Assembly (NCBI GenBank): GCA_035556195.1
Contig: DATMFK010000011.1
Span: 62,001-126,000 of the forward strand
Source of the DNA: G016756615 sp035556195
Lineage (GTDB): Bacteria; Pseudomonadota; Alphaproteobacteria; Rhizobiales; Rhizobiaceae
Direction: 5' to 3'
Length of the DNA: 64,000 bases
Part shown: positions 1 to 9,083 of the stretch, one piece after another
Layout: every line of letters starts with the position of its first letter
Numbering within the stretch: position 1 is the first letter of the stretch
The notes under the pieces: model-generated
Seen by the model: only the letters and a program-made list of their open reading frames with translations
Database searches by the model: none
What the model was told of the DNA's origin: nothing
Position numbers and translations under genes: made by a program

Positions 1-667
1 AGACGTGCAGCCGCCCTCCAGTCATTGCGACCAGGAAGTCGGCATAGCGTGCCGCAAGGTTGAGATCGTGGAGCACCATGACGATCGTGCTGCCACGCGT
101 GTGGTTGAGATCGGTCAGGAGATCCAGCACTTCGACCTGGTGGCTGATGTCGAGAAAGGTGGTGGGCTCGTCCAGCAGCAGGATCTTCGTCTCCTGCGCC
201 AGGGCCATGGCGATCCACACCCGCTGGCGCTGCCCGCCCGAGAGCTCTTCGACGGGCCTGTCGGCAAGCTCGACGGTCCTGGTGGCTGCCAGCGCCGCGG
301 CCACGGCTTCGTCGTCCTGGCGCGTCCAACGGGAGAAGATGCCGTGATGAGGATGTCTCCCTCGGGCGACAAGGTCGGCGACCGTGATGCCCTCCGGCGC
401 AACCGGCGATTGGGGAAGCAATCCCAATCGTCGTGCCAGTTCTCGAGGCGGCGTCCGATGGATCGACTTGCCATCGAGAAGGACATGCCCATGACGCGGC
501 CGGATCAGTCGCGACATGGTGCGCAAGAGGGTGGACTTGCCCGAGGCGTTGGCGCCGACGATCGCGGTGATCTTCCCCGCCGGCACCACCAGGTCGAGCC
601 TGTCCAGAACGACATGATCGCCATAGCCGGACGAAAGTTGGCTGGCAACGAGGGCATCAGTCATCAT
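1..667 (-). CDS. Ferric-siderophore ABC transporter ATP-binding protein (partial, cut by window edge)
   Basis: Cytoplasmic ATPase of a FecE/FepC-type siderophore importer; about 222 residues are present and the C-terminus lies outside the window. Reading the minus strand from 667 gives Walker A GANASGKST near residues 38-46, a Q-loop (LPQSP), the signature LSGGQRQR, Walker B LLLDEP and an H-loop (LHDLN). The start overlaps the stop of the upstream permease gene as ATGA (664-667) and has GGAGG just upstream; the next ATG (664) is an equal alternative. It is the last visible gene of a four-gene operon with 4-base overlaps throughout, so it is probably translationally coupled to the permeases. 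Family is certain; the exact siderophore is not readable. Confidence 0.93.
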   Translation of the reverse strand, partial: MMTDALVASQLSSGYGDHVVLDRLDLVVPAGKITAIVGANASGKSTLLRTMSRLIRPRHGHVLLDGKSIHRTPPRELARRLGLLPQSPVAPEGITVADLVARGRHPHHGIFSRWTRQDDEAVAAALAATRTVELADRPVEELSGGQRQRVWIAMALAQETKILLLDEPTTFLDISHQVEVLDLLTDLNHTRGSTIVMVLHDLNLAARYADFLVAMTGGRLHV

Positions 668-1704
668 AGCGAGCCTCCGGCCCGGTTGGCGCGCGCGATC
701 AGGAAAATCAGGTAGGGGGCGCCCAACGCGCCTGTGACCACGCCCACCGGATAGCGGGTCGGCAAGAGAAATTGCCCGCAATAGTCGCCTGCCAGCACAA
801 GCAGTGCCCCGACCAGCGCAGACGGGATCAGCAGCGAGCCGTTGTTCCCCACGATGCGGGCCGCGATGGGCCCGGAGAGGAACGCGACGAAGGCGATCGG
901 CCCCGTCACGGCCGTCGCGAAAGCGATCATGCCGACTGCCGCGACGATGACCATGATGCGGGTTCTGGCGACGCCGACTCCCAGGGCTGCGGCCGTGTCG
1001 TCGCCCAGCCTCAGCGCCTCGAGGTTTCGCGCGTTGCTCAGCAACAGACCGCCGAACACGGCAAGTCCCAGCAGGAGCGGAAGCGCTTGATGAAGCTGGG
1101 CGCCGTTGACGCTGCCCGTCAGCCAGCGCATCGCCTCCTGAAAACTCCAGGCTGGAGCCACGGACAGGATGTAGGCCGTGACACTTTTCATCATGGCCGA
1201 AATGCCGATCCCGACCAGGATCAGTCGGGCTCCGGCAACGCCGTTCTTGATGGACAGGACATAGATCAGCAGCGCCACGCCCAAGCCGGCGACGACGGCA
1301 AAGATCGATACGGCCGGTCCGTGCAACTGGAGCACGACGATGGCAAATACGGCTGCCGCGCTCGCGCCCAGGCTGATGCCAATGATGTCCGGGCTGGCAA
1401 GGGGATTGCGCAGCATGACCTGGAAGGCTGCGCCGCCCAAGCCGAAGCTCAGCCCGGCGAGGACGGAGAGCACGGCACGCGGCAGCCGCAGCTGCCCCAC
1501 GATGAAGCCTGCCCCCGGCGCGTCCTCGCCGCGCAGCACGCGCACGACCTCGCCCAGCGGCGTGAAGGATTGTCCGAGCGACAGGCTCAGGACGAAGATC
1601 GCGACCAGGAGCGTGAGCAATATGGCCATTACCACGCCGCGCCTGCGCATGCGGCGGCGTCGGATAACGCGGATGGAATCGACGGTGGAAACAAGCGTCG
1701 TCAC
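664..1704 (-). CDS. Ferric-siderophore ABC transporter permease, FepG/FecD type
   Basis: Inner-membrane permease of the FecCD family (346 aa), the second permease of a heterodimeric siderophore importer. Multiple hydrophobic helices are visible and the conserved FecCD stretch around G-x-x-x-Q-x-x-x-R-N-P-L-A-S-P-D-I-I-G is near residues 90-115. An arginine-rich cytoplasmic N-terminus (VIRRRRMRRRG) precedes the first helix. The GTG start overlaps the previous stop (GTGA, 1701-1704), consistent with coupled translation. It sits between its partner permease and the ATPase, the usual fepD-fepG-fepC order. Confidence 0.93.
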   Translation of the reverse strand: MTTLVSTVDSIRVIRRRRMRRRGVVMAILLTLLVAIFVLSLSLGQSFTPLGEVVRVLRGEDAPGAGFIVGQLRLPRAVLSVLAGLSFGLGGAAFQVMLRNPLASPDIIGISLGASAAAVFAIVVLQLHGPAVSIFAVVAGLGVALLIYVLSIKNGVAGARLILVGIGISAMMKSVTAYILSVAPAWSFQEAMRWLTGSVNGAQLHQALPLLLGLAVFGGLLLSNARNLEALRLGDDTAAALGVGVARTRIMVIVAAVGMIAFATAVTGPIAFVAFLSGPIAARIVGNNGSLLIPSALVGALLVLAGDYCGQFLLPTRYPVGVVTGALGAPYLIFLIARANRAGGSL

Positions 1705-2744
1705 AGCTCACGGACCCGCTGCCGTCGGACGATCCAAATGAAGAACGGCGCGCCCACAAGGGCCGTGGCGATGCCGACCTCAAGCTCGGCCGGTCGTGCG
1801 ACGATCCGCCCGACGATATCGGCGGCGAGCAACAGGCATGCGCCGGCGAGCGCGGAAAACGGCAGCAGCCATCTGTGATCCACCCCGATCAACGAGCGGC
1901 ACAGATGGGGCACGACCAGTCCGACAAAGCTGATCGGCCCGCAAACGGCTGTCGTCGCCCCGCACAGCAGGATCGCGCCGAGCGCGGCAACGCCCCGGGC
2001 CACGGCCGCATTCTCGCCAAGGCCGGCCGCGAGTTCGTCGCCAAGGGCCAGCGAGTTCAGCTTGCGCGCCGACAGAAGGCCAATCACGGAACCTGCCGCG
2101 AGGAACGGCAGCACGCGGGCAATGCCGTCGAAGGTTGCCCCGCCCACGCCGCCGATCTGCCACGAATGGATGCCGCCGGCGATATCGTTTCGCTGCAGCA
2201 CCACGGCGATGACCATCGAGGAAAAAGCGATCGAGGTGGCTGTTCCGGCAAGCGCCAATTTAAGCGGGGTCGCCCCGCCACGCCCCAATGAACCGACGAC
2301 ATAGACAAAGACCGCCGAACATCCGGCTCCGAGAATGGCAGTCCAGATATACGCATTGGCGGACGCGATGCCGAACCAGGCGACGCCGATGACGACGGCG
2401 AGCGACGCGCCCTGGTTGACGCCCAGGATGCCCGGATCGGCAAGCGGGTTGCGTGTCACCCCCTGCATGATCGCCCCGGCAAGTCCGAGCGCGGCTCCGG
2501 CCACAAGGGCAAGCAATGTGCGCGGAATCCGAACTGAAACCGCGGCCTGCCCGACACTGTCAATTTGGTCGCCAAGCGCCGCGAGGACGTCGCTCCAAGC
2601 GACGCCACGAGTGCCGACGGCCACCGAAAGGAGGCACAGCATGGCGAGCGCGGCGACCAGCGCAGCCAGCCAGAGGCCCTGGACACCGCCCGACTTGCCG
2701 AGGGGCAATGCCCGCTCGGATGGTTCGATCTGATGGACTGTCAT
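1701..2744 (-). CDS. Ferric-siderophore ABC transporter permease, FepD/FecC type
   Basis: Inner-membrane FecCD-family permease (347 aa), first permease of the operon. The family motif with GAIMQGVTRNPLADPGILGV is near residues 90-110, and the conserved FVGLVVPHLCR segment near the C-terminus is the ATPase-coupling region typical of FepD/BtuC proteins. It begins with ATG overlapping the stop of the binding-protein gene by four bases (ATGA, 2741-2744). Together with the next permease it forms the channel that accepts ferric-siderophore from the periplasmic binding protein. Confidence 0.93.
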   Translation of the reverse strand: MTVHQIEPSERALPLGKSGGVQGLWLAALVAALAMLCLLSVAVGTRGVAWSDVLAALGDQIDSVGQAAVSVRIPRTLLALVAGAALGLAGAIMQGVTRNPLADPGILGVNQGASLAVVIGVAWFGIASANAYIWTAILGAGCSAVFVYVVGSLGRGGATPLKLALAGTATSIAFSSMVIAVVLQRNDIAGGIHSWQIGGVGGATFDGIARVLPFLAAGSVIGLLSARKLNSLALGDELAAGLGENAAVARGVAALGAILLCGATTAVCGPISFVGLVVPHLCRSLIGVDHRWLLPFSALAGACLLLAADIVGRIVARPAELEVGIATALVGAPFFIWIVRRQRVREL

Positions 2745-3772
2745 TCGGAATGTTTAGCGGCCTCGGCGAGCAGGGCCACGTAGTCCTTCAACACCCATGG
2801 GATCGAAAGGGGGGTCGGATTGGCGGCTGTGCCCAGAGGATCCCTGCCCAAAGTGACGACCGCATCGTTAGCGACGGCAGGCATCCGGGATGTCAGCGGA
2901 TTGGACGCCAACGCGTCGCGCAGTTCCTGGGTGCCGTAGGTCACGACAATGTCGACATCGTCGAATGCATCGATCAGCTCCGCGCTGACGGAGCCGGAGA
3001 ATTTGCCGGGCGCGGAAGCTTCGACGACGCTCTTCGGCGATTTCAGGCCGAGTTCTGAGAAGAACTTCACGCGGGAATCATGGGTGGTGTAGAAGTTGAC
3101 CGTGCTCAGATCGGTTGGGTCGAGATGGGTGATGAACATTGCGGATTTTCCCCGGAGCTCGGGATATCCGGCAACAGTCTTGGCGATTTCCGCCTCGATC
3201 TCCGCGATCAGCGCCTCGCCCTCAGCGGTCATGCCCAACCCGGCGCTATTGAGACGTATCATTTCGCGCCAGTCGGTGGCCCAGGCAGCCTCGGGATAGG
3301 CTACGACCGGAGCGATCTGACTAAGCGTTTCATAGTCCGCTTGGCTCAGACCGGAATAGGACGCCAGGATTACGTCCGGATTGGTGGCGGCTACCGCCTC
3401 GAAATCGATGCCGTCGCCTTCATCGAAAAGTACCGGCCTGCCGGCACCGAGCTCGGCCAGCTTTTCCGCCACCCAGGGCAGCACTCCGTCGCCATCGTCA
3501 TCGCCGAAATTGGCTGCCGCGAAGCCGACTGGCACGATCCCCAGCGCGAGCGGAACTTCGTGGTTCGCCCAGGCGACCGTCGCAACCCGTACGGGCTTTT
3601 CGGTGATGGTCGTCGTGCCGAGCGCATGCTTGATGACGATGGGATAAGAGGTGCCTTCTCCAGCCCATGCATGGCTGAATGCGATGATCGACAGGCATGC
3701 CGCGACCAGCGGCAAAGTCGAACGGAAAAACCGCCGCAACCTTGGAACTCCCCTATTTAAGTTGAACTCCAT
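2741..3772 (-). CDS. Periplasmic ferric-siderophore-binding protein
   Basis: Solute-binding protein of the FepB/FecB/FhuD cluster (343 aa). It has a signal peptide: basic residues RLRRFFR, a hydrophobic core and an AWA-type cleavage site near residue 38. The mature protein shows features of this family: the RVATVAWANHEVPLALG segment, the YSGLSQADYETLSQIAPVVAYP region and a C-terminal helix (VLKDYVALLAEA). It is the first gene of the ABC operon and is divergent from the TonB receptor gene 293 bp away, so both probably respond to the same iron or ligand signal. The precise ligand cannot be inferred. Confidence 0.92.
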   Translation of the reverse strand: MEFNLNRGVPRLRRFFRSTLPLVAACLSIIAFSHAWAGEGTSYPIVIKHALGTTTITEKPVRVATVAWANHEVPLALGIVPVGFAAANFGDDDGDGVLPWVAEKLAELGAGRPVLFDEGDGIDFEAVAATNPDVILASYSGLSQADYETLSQIAPVVAYPEAAWATDWREMIRLNSAGLGMTAEGEALIAEIEAEIAKTVAGYPELRGKSAMFITHLDPTDLSTVNFYTTHDSRVKFFSELGLKSPKSVVEASAPGKFSGSVSAELIDAFDDVDIVVTYGTQELRDALASNPLTSRMPAVANDAVVTLGRDPLGTAANPTPLSIPWVLKDYVALLAEAAKHSE

Positions 3773-4065
3773 TCTCAGCTTTACGGGGCTGCGTCAACGC
3801 AGGTGCCATCCCCTCCGCTCGGAAGCTGCGAAGTTTCCGTGGGATTCTGCAAAACCGCAGGAATCTACAATACTGGATAAACGTGCTCAAGTTATGGGCG
3901 CCGTTAGGTGACGTCAGGCATCGCCGCTGTCGCCTCGCAGTCCGCCACGGGGGCTTTGGGGGGTGGGCTGCTTTTCTGATGACGATCCCAAAAGCAGGCC
4001 AACTCGGCGGACCGGCGTTCGACGGGTGACCGCCGGCAGCAGAAACCAATATCTGGGACTTGAAC
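3773..4065. promoter_or_regulatory. Divergent intergenic region between siderophore ABC operon and TonB receptor
   Basis: This 293 bp gap has no convincing gene. It must hold promoters for both directions. Two imperfect inverted repeats are visible: CGGAAGCT-GCG-AAGTTTCCG at 3820-3839 and GGATTC-TGC..GCA-GGAATC at 3842-3866. They could be operators for the AraC regulator encoded at 6260-7150 or for an iron regulator, but neither matches an Irr (ICE) or RirA (IRO) consensus well. Assignment as regulatory is inference from position. Confidence 0.5.
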
Positions 4066-6189
4066 ATGGATGACGAAATGAGGGGCGGCGGCAAGGGACG
4101 GGGCTTCACCCGTTATCGGAATGCAGCGCTGCTGGGGACGGCGATTGTCGCGTTCAGTCCGAGCTGCTTGCTGGCGCAGCAGGTTGGAAATTCCGGCTCC
4201 GTCACCGTGCTCGATGAGGTCACCGTCGAGGGACAGAGCGGCGACGACGATGCAAAGTCCATCGTTGCGACCCAGACGACGATCGGCAGCATGATGCCGA
4301 CCGATATATTGGACACGCCCTCGTCGGTATCGGTGATCACGGCCAAGGAAATCCAGGAGCGCGGCGCGGAGAATGTCGAGCAGGTGTTGCAATACACTGC
4401 TGGCGTGACGACCGATTTCTACGGTTCGGACGACCGCTTCGACTTCTTCAAGATCCGCGGTTTCGATGCTCTCCTGTATCGCGACGGACTGGTTCTGGGC
4501 CGGCCCTTCGGCGGAGTACGAGAAGAAGTGTTCGCCTATGAACGCGTCGAGGTGCTGAAGGGCGGCAACTCCACCATCTTCGGCGTTTCCGATCCGGGCG
4601 GCGCGGTCAATTTCGTTACCAAGCGGCCGAGAAGCGAACGGTTCGGCGAGGCCTATGTCAGGGGAGGCTCGTTCAACACCAAGGAAGTCGGCATCGACTT
4701 CGGCGACAATGTCACAAGTGACGATACGCTGTCCTACCGGCTGACAGGAAAGCTCAGGGATGCCGACGACGAGTACGACTTCTCGCGTGACGACGAGCAG
4801 TTTTTCATGGGCGGCCTAACATGGCGCCCCAGCGACGCCACCAACCTGACCGTGGTCTATGACTACCTCAATCGCGACGGCGTCCCCGGCAGCGGCGGGC
4901 ATCCGGTGGGCTCGGATTTCGACAGGAGCCGCTTTTTCGGGGAGCCGGACTTCAATTATCGTGGCACGAACAGGAACACTGTCAGTGTCATGTTCGACCA
5001 TGACTTCGGCTCCGGCCTGAGCTTCAGTTCGAACGCTCGCTACAGCGACACCAGAACGGATTTCGGCTATGCTTATATCGCCGCGACCCCGACCGATGGC
5101 TCGACCATCGCCAAGCGGGACTTCTTCGGCAGCGACTACTCGAACGAGAACTTCATCGTCGACGCGCGCCTGCAATACGATACGAGCTTCAGCAATGTCG
5201 ACAGCCGTACGCTGGTCGGCGTCGAGTACAATGATCTGTCCACCGACAACGCTACTTCTTGGGGGCCCGCACCCAGTATCGACTGGACGAATCCCGTCTT
5301 CACGGGCGCGCCCGGACCGCTTCCGCTCATAGCCAGCACGCGAACCGATCAGAAGACCAAGGCGCTCTATCTCCAGCAGGAGCTGACCTTCGCGGACAGG
5401 CTGATCGCGACGGTCGGGTTGCGCAATGATTGGCTCGACACCACGCAGACGGACAAGCTCATGGGCGCGGCGACCAGAAGCGACGACAGCGAATTCACGA
5501 GCCGCGTGGGTCTGACCTACAGGGTGACGGACGAATTCGCTACCTATGCAAGCTATGCCCAGTCCGTCGCCCCACCGGTCGTAGGCCTCCAGCCCGAGCG
5601 TGGCGAACAGTATGAGGTCGGCATCAAATATAGCCCCGCCGGCTTCCCCGCCTTGTTCAGCGCCGCCGTCTACGACCTGACCAAGAAAAACGTCACAGTC
5701 AATGTGGCCGACCCGTTTCCGCGTCAGGCCACGATCGGCGAAGTCAGGGTCCGCGGTCTGGATCTCGAGGCGAAAGCAGAGCTGACAAACAGCTTCAATC
5801 TGATCGCTGCATATTCATATCTCGATGCCGAGATCGTCGAGGATGGCATATCCGGCAACGAGGGCCATCGTCCGGCGATGGTGCCCGAGCATATGGCCGC
5901 ACTCTGGGTCAACTACGAGCTCGAAGGAAACGGGCGCCGTGGCGACATGACATTCGGGCTCGGTGGTCGCTACATGGGCCCCTACTACTTCACCGACGCG
6001 AATACCGCAGGTGCGGGCAGCAGTGTCGTCTTCGATGCGGCCTTCAGCTACGAGATCGTGGAAAACACCTCGCTCGAGGTCAACGCCACCAATATCTTCG
6101 ACACGAAATATGTGGCCAATGGCGGCTTTGGGGCGGATTTCTACAATCCCGGTCGCGCCATCTACGCAACTCTGCGCCGCACCTGGTGA
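4066..6189 (+). CDS. TonB-dependent siderophore receptor
   Basis: Outer-membrane gated barrel for ferric-siderophore import (707 aa). An N-terminal signal sequence is followed by the TonB-box/linker region (VTVLDEVTVEGQ) and the plug domain, with the siderophore-receptor sequence DILDTPSSVSVITAKEIQ and the plug motif FKIRGFDALLYRDGL. The rest is beta-barrel, ending in a terminal aromatic residue (RRTW) as the outer-membrane targeting signal. An in-frame TTG lies at 4060 and another ATG at 4078; ATG 4066 was chosen, but the ribosome site is weak and 4078 cannot be excluded. It is divergent from the ABC operon and followed by a convergent AraC regulator, the standard uptake module. No siderophore biosynthesis gene is in the window. 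Confidence 0.94.
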   Translation: MDDEMRGGGKGRGFTRYRNAALLGTAIVAFSPSCLLAQQVGNSGSVTVLDEVTVEGQSGDDDAKSIVATQTTIGSMMPTDILDTPSSVSVITAKEIQERGAENVEQVLQYTAGVTTDFYGSDDRFDFFKIRGFDALLYRDGLVLGRPFGGVREEVFAYERVEVLKGGNSTIFGVSDPGGAVNFVTKRPRSERFGEAYVRGGSFNTKEVGIDFGDNVTSDDTLSYRLTGKLRDADDEYDFSRDDEQFFMGGLTWRPSDATNLTVVYDYLNRDGVPGSGGHPVGSDFDRSRFFGEPDFNYRGTNRNTVSVMFDHDFGSGLSFSSNARYSDTRTDFGYAYIAATPTDGSTIAKRDFFGSDYSNENFIVDARLQYDTSFSNVDSRTLVGVEYNDLSTDNATSWGPAPSIDWTNPVFTGAPGPLPLIASTRTDQKTKALYLQQELTFADRLIATVGLRNDWLDTTQTDKLMGAATRSDDSEFTSRVGLTYRVTDEFATYASYAQSVAPPVVGLQPERGEQYEVGIKYSPAGFPALFSAAVYDLTKKNVTVNVADPFPRQATIGEVRVRGLDLEAKAELTNSFNLIAAYSYLDAEIVEDGISGNEGHRPAMVPEHMAALWVNYELEGNGRRGDMTFGLGGRYMGPYYFTDANTAGAGSSVVFDAAFSYEIVENTSLEVNATNIFDTKYVANGGFGADFYNPGRAIYATLRRTW

Positions 6190-6196
6190 CGGACCT

Positions 6197-6240
6197 GTCC
6201 TCGTCCGACTTCGCGACTCCTCACCCGGCGTCGGATGAGG
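6197..6240. repeat. Palindromic intergenic repeat, copy 1
   Basis: The sequence starts GTCCTCGTCCGACT and ends GTCGGATGAGG, with an internal CTCCTCA/TGAGGAG inverted repeat that extends to 6242. It lies between convergent genes (receptor and AraC regulator), so it can also act as a bidirectional terminator. The same start and end occur at 58453-58488 downstream of degP. Confidence 0.6.
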
Positions 6241-6259
6241 AGCGGCGAGCCCAAGCCTT

Positions 6260-7150
6260 TCAGCGCATCCGGCGCATGCGGCGCCATAGGGCTGGTGTTT
6301 CGCCCGCGATCTGACGAAACGCTTTCGTCAGATGTGCCTGATCGGAGAAGCCGAGCTGAGCAGCGATGCTTGCCACGGACAGTTCGCTGTCCAGCAACAG
6401 TTCCTGCGCAAGAGCAATGCGCTTTTCGAGTTGCCACCGCAGCGGCGTCTTGCCGGTCGTCTGCTTGAAGACGTGGGAGAACCAGCTTTCGGACAGGCCG
6501 ACCGTCGCGGCCATCTCGGCGACGCTCAGCCGGCGGTCGCTGCGGGCGTCCACGCGGGAGATCAGCTTGTTCATCTGCGCTTGAGTGAGCCTCCCATCGG
6601 GCTGCTCGCTGTCCTGCTCGGGGATGTCGAGAAGACCGGTTACGATACTGCCTGCAAGGCTTTCCGCGTAGACGGCGTGTTTCGAGGGATTTGACACTTC
6701 GTCGACCAGCAAGCCGGCCAGGGTTTCGACAGCCCCGATATTCTGAGCTTCCACCGGGCGGCGAAGCGCCGTCCGTGCCACGGATGCGCCGACCGACGGC
6801 GACAGGAAACGCAGCAGCCTGTCGCTGTGCAGATGCAGATCCAAATGCGAAAAACTGTGGGAAGCCGTGAAATTCGTCCACAAGGGCATGCCGGCGGGCA
6901 CGAAGATCGCGCGCGTCATCGGGCGATCCTGCGCTGATCCTCCGTCTCGGTTCGTCATCCGGATCTGGGAGGATACGTCATTGAAGAAGATCACGATCCG
7001 CGGATCCGGTGAGATGTAGTAGGCGTTGGCCCCGGATTGGCCTTCCGCTTCCCAGAAGACGCCCATCATGCCGTCGAAGCCCCGCCATTTGACCGGTGCG
7101 GTGGCGCGAATGCCTTCCGTATGGCAGGTCATGGAATGAAAATAGCTCAA
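6260..7150 (-). CDS. AraC-family transcriptional regulator
   Basis: DNA-binding regulator of 296 aa. The C-terminal hundred residues hold two helix-turn-helix motifs typical of AraC/XylS proteins: one around LSVAEMAATVGLSESWFSHVFKQ and one around SVASIAAQLGFSDQAHLTKAFRQ. The N-terminal two thirds is an effector domain without a recognised family signature. Its position, convergent with the TonB receptor and beside the siderophore operon, suggests it senses the siderophore and activates these genes, as PchR/YbtA-type regulators do; that link is inference. Confidence 0.9.
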   Translation of the reverse strand: MSYFHSMTCHTEGIRATAPVKWRGFDGMMGVFWEAEGQSGANAYYISPDPRIVIFFNDVSSQIRMTNRDGGSAQDRPMTRAIFVPAGMPLWTNFTASHSFSHLDLHLHSDRLLRFLSPSVGASVARTALRRPVEAQNIGAVETLAGLLVDEVSNPSKHAVYAESLAGSIVTGLLDIPEQDSEQPDGRLTQAQMNKLISRVDARSDRRLSVAEMAATVGLSESWFSHVFKQTTGKTPLRWQLEKRIALAQELLLDSELSVASIAAQLGFSDQAHLTKAFRQIAGETPALWRRMRRMR

Positions 7151-7292
7151 TGTCAGCAGTCATCCGTGCTCGATGGAAAAGATGGCCTGCCTTCCTGACA
7201 ATGCATTGCGAGGGAGCATCTCATTTCAGACGGTGCCTCCATACGATGCGGGAGGGCGACAGGCCGTCCTTCTGTCGGGCAGCCAATCGCCT

Positions 7293-7317
7293 AAACATGA
7301 TGGTATCTATCATGTTT
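7293..7317. repeat. Inverted repeat at the end of the sigma-factor gene
   Basis: AAACATGAT - 7 bases - ATCATGTTT is a perfect 9-bp inverted repeat overlapping the sigma-factor stop codon (7316-7318). It lies in the 165 bp gap before the AraC regulator gene, in which no gene is seen. It could be a weak terminator or a protein-binding site; there is no T-run. Confidence 0.5.
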
Positions 7318-8581
7318 ATTCGGCCCGGCAACCCTGGTCGCCCAATTCCGCCAGTCTGCGCAGCAGGAAGCGCCGCTCCGGCTCCTGCCTGGCGAGCGCG
7401 AGCGCCTTTCGGTAGTCCGCCCGCGCATGGTCGATGCGGCCGAGGCGGCGAGCGAGGTCGGCGCGCGCGGAGTAGGCGAGGTGATAATCGGCGAGATCGC
7501 CGCGACCGAGGATCTCGTCGATCAGGGCAAGACCGGCCTCCGGCCCGTCGCGCATGGCGACGGCCACGGCGCGGTTGAGCTCGACCACCGGGGAGGGGGC
7601 CGCCCGCAGAAGCAGGTCGTAGAGGGCGATGATGCGAGACCAATCCGTCGCCTCTGCCCGGCGCGCGCGCATGTGTGTTGCGGCGATGGCAGCCTGGATC
7701 GCATAGGCGCCGAAGCTCGGCGACGACAGCGCGCGCTCCGACAGGGCGAGCCCCTCCGTGATCTGATCGCCATTCCAGAGCGAGCGGTCCTGATCGCCGA
7801 GGAGCACGAGCTCGCCCGAAGGCGAGTTGCGGGCGGCGCGGCGCGATTCATGAAGCAGCATCAGCGCGAGCAGGCCGATCGCTTCCGCATCCGGCAGCAA
7901 CTCGACGAGCAGGCGCCCAAGGCGGAGCGCCTCTTCCGACAATTCGTGCCGCGTGAGGGCATCCCCCGACGAAGCGGAGTAGCCTTCGTTGAAGACGAGA
8001 TAGATCACGTGCAGCACCGGATCCAGCCGCGCCGGCAGCTCGTCCCGGCCCGGGACTTCGTAAGGGATACGGGCGTCCCGGATCTTCGCCTTGGCGCGAA
8101 CGATGCGCTGCGCGAGCGTCGGCGGCGTGGTCAGGAAAGCGTGGGCGATTTCCTCGGTCGTCAATCCGCAGACCTCGCGCAAGGTGAGCGCCACCTGGCC
8201 ATCGAGCGGCAGCGCCGGATGGCAGCAGGTGAAGATCAGGCGCAGTCGGTCGTCCTCGATGTCGTGGGCTTCCGGCGGGTCCTGGTCCATGTCCTCCTCG
8301 ATGCGCCTGGCGAGCTCGTCCCGTGACGCGTCGAAGCGGGCTCGCCGCCGCAGCCGATCGATCGCCTTGAAGCGGCCAGCCGAAATCAGCCAGCTCCGTG
8401 GATTGCCTGGGAGACCCTCGGTGGGCCATCGGTCGGAGGCGGCCATGAAGGCGTCGTGCAGGGCCTCTTCTGCCAGGTCGAAATCACCGAGAAGGCGGAT
8501 CAAGGTGGCGAGCACGCGGCGCGACTCCATACGGTAGACCGCCTCGACCTTCGCAAGCGTGGGGCCATCGTCTCGTTCCAT
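7316..8581 (-). CDS. ECF RNA polymerase sigma factor with C-terminal extension (YCII-associated, ECF42-like)
   Basis: Sigma-70 family factor of 421 aa, much longer than a plain ECF sigma (about 180-200 aa). Region 2 is visible as VLATLIRLLGDFDLAEEALHDAF and region 4 as LREVCGLTTEEIAHAFLTT. It is followed by a long alpha-helical C-terminal domain of the DUF6596/TPR-like kind seen in ECF42 factors. ATG 8581 is preferred over the upstream in-frame start at 8659, which would run through the partner gene's 3' end. The YCII-domain gene immediately upstream (10 bp away) is the typical genomic partner. No anti-sigma factor is present; in this group the C-terminal domain is thought to control activity. 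Confidence 0.9.
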   Translation of the reverse strand: MERDDGPTLAKVEAVYRMESRRVLATLIRLLGDFDLAEEALHDAFMAASDRWPTEGLPGNPRSWLISAGRFKAIDRLRRRARFDASRDELARRIEEDMDQDPPEAHDIEDDRLRLIFTCCHPALPLDGQVALTLREVCGLTTEEIAHAFLTTPPTLAQRIVRAKAKIRDARIPYEVPGRDELPARLDPVLHVIYLVFNEGYSASSGDALTRHELSEEALRLGRLLVELLPDAEAIGLLALMLLHESRRAARNSPSGELVLLGDQDRSLWNGDQITEGLALSERALSSPSFGAYAIQAAIAATHMRARRAEATDWSRIIALYDLLLRAAPSPVVELNRAVAVAMRDGPEAGLALIDEILGRGDLADYHLAYSARADLARRLGRIDHARADYRKALALARQEPERRFLLRRLAELGDQGCRAE

Positions 8582-8591
8582 GGCGCGCCGC

Positions 8592-8939
8592 TTAAAGATC
8601 CATGATCGGGCGTATCTCGATGCTTCCAAGCCTGGCCAGCGGAATGCCGGACGCCGCACGGATCGCTTCGTTGAGATCGCGGGCCTCGATCAGGACGAAG
8701 CCGCCGAGGATTTCTTTGGTTTCGGCGAACGGTCCGTCGAAGGTGGATAGTTTTCCGTTTCTGACACGCACGGTGGTCGCGGAGGATACGGGCTGCAAGG
8801 CGTGTGCCAGGATCAACTGCCCGCGCCTGTCCAATTCCTGGTCATAGGCCAGAGACTCACGCGTGAGCGCCGCATCATCATCCGCCGAGAGGGCCGACAA
8901 AGCCTGCGGCTCGAAATAGACAAGGCATAGATACTTCAT
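8592..8939 (-). CDS. YCII-family protein (YCII/DGPF domain), partner of ECF sigma factor
   Basis: Small cytoplasmic protein of 115 aa. It starts MKYLCLVYFE, carries the DGPFAETKE motif near residues 68-76 that gives DGPF-domain proteins their name, and ends with the usual IEIRP segment. The start at 8939 is fixed by a strong AGGAGG ribosome site 7 bases upstream; a longer open frame extends to 9389 but has no such support. It is co-transcribed with the ECF42-like sigma gene. Molecular function is not established; YCII proteins resemble small ferredoxin-fold enzymes. Confidence 0.92.
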   Translation of the reverse strand: MKYLCLVYFEPQALSALSADDDAALTRESLAYDQELDRRGQLILAHALQPVSSATTVRVRNGKLSTFDGPFAETKEILGGFVLIEARDLNEAIRAASGIPLARLGSIEIRPIMDL

Positions 8940-9083
8940 TCCATCCTCCTGTAACCAACATGCGTTGTCGCTTCCGAAGGCGCGATCTCGACATCTCGCA
9001 GGAAAATTATTGTCCGACAGGGCTCGGCTGTCGATCCGGCAGAGCGTCGTTCGACCATCCGCGAATGACGGACGGAGGCTACG

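Noticed and set aside
772..1878. Long plus-strand ORF of 368 codons
   Set aside because: It is antisense to the two FecCD permease genes, has a low-complexity Asp/Arg/Gln composition typical of a GC-rich shadow, and carries no domain.
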